Shown here: piece after piece, positions 23,109 to 23,171 of the stretch
Layout of the letters: every line of letters starts with the position of its first letter
Numbering within the stretch: the first letter of the stretch is position 1
Source: Clostridiaceae bacterium
GTDB lineage: Bacteria > Bacillota > Clostridia > Clostridiales > Clostridiaceae
Assembly (NCBI GenBank): GCA_902363375.1
Contig: CABIZX010000006.1
Span: 1-23,171, forward strand
Direction of reading: 5' to 3'
Length of the DNA: 23,171 nt
Translations under genes and position numbers: made by a program
Notes under the pieces: generated by a model
What the model was told of the DNA's origin: nothing
The model's database searches: none
The model's input: the letters and a program-made list of their open reading frames with translations, nothing else

Positions 23109-23171
23109 AGATCAAGCCCTCGACTTATTAGTATGAGTCAGCTGAACATGTTACCATGCTTACACCCCTCA
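23109..23171 (-). rRNA. rrl: 23S ribosomal RNA, 3' end (partial)
   Basis: The minus strand reads TGAGGGGTGTAAGCATGGTA, then ACTAATAAGTCGAGGGCTTG, the conserved end of 23S rRNA. The 3' end is placed near 23109-23112. The rest of the gene lies to the right of the window. Confidence 0.92.

Overview
The window is AT-rich and reads as the chromosome of a spore-forming, low-GC Firmicute, most likely Clostridium sensu stricto. The evidence is the dnaX-ybaB-recR-yaaL-bofA order, a Firmicute-type large SRP RNA, a serine T-box, GGAGG ribosome-binding sites and two rRNA operons in the same orientation at the window ends. I see no phage, transposon, CRISPR array or plasmid gene. This is a housekeeping region packed with stable RNA genes. 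The species cannot be named from the sequence alone.

Layout, left to right. Positions 1-122 hold the 5' end of a 16S rRNA gene transcribed leftward out of the window, with its leader (boxA) and one strong plus one weaker promoter. After a gene-free AT-rich stretch come an M3-family oligoendopeptidase, then bofA, yaaL, recR, ybaB and dnaX, all on the minus strand. Next are the SRP RNA and a tRNA-Ser(GGA) that touch end to end. A plus-strand AIM24-family gene follows, then the minus-strand group tadA - small [2Fe-2S] BFD-like protein - lgt, then tRNA-Arg(CCU). Two plus-strand genes follow: a carboxyltransferase (OadA/PycB type) and phosphatidylserine decarboxylase. A minus-strand chemoreceptor comes next.

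The region 14.6-17.0 kb is a translation-supply block: tRNA-Arg(ACG), a tandemly duplicated tRNA-Ser(UGA)/tRNA-Ser(GCU) pair, and serS under a T-box leader whose apparent specifier is UCC. From 17.0 to 22.6 kb on the minus strand lie a short DUF1667-type protein, a GlpA-like FAD oxidoreductase with a BFD domain, a large UPF0182 membrane protein, the niacin-responsive repressor NiaR and an HD-domain hydrolase. The right end holds the tail of a second rRNA operon: 23S 3' end, 5S, a tRNA with a CAU anticodon, and tRNA-Ala(UGC).

Several genes work together. TadA makes inosine in tRNA-Arg(ACG), which is encoded here. SerRS charges the five tRNA-Ser genes, and its T-box appears tuned to the GGA isoacceptor 10 kb away. 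SRP RNA and Lgt both serve protein export. No clear new defence or mobile system was found. The points most worth a second look are the tRNA-Ser/SRP RNA junction, the compact oxidoreductase/DUF1667 pair that lacks its usual middle subunit, the palindrome over the niaR promoter, and the inverted repeat over the tRNA-Ser operon promoter.
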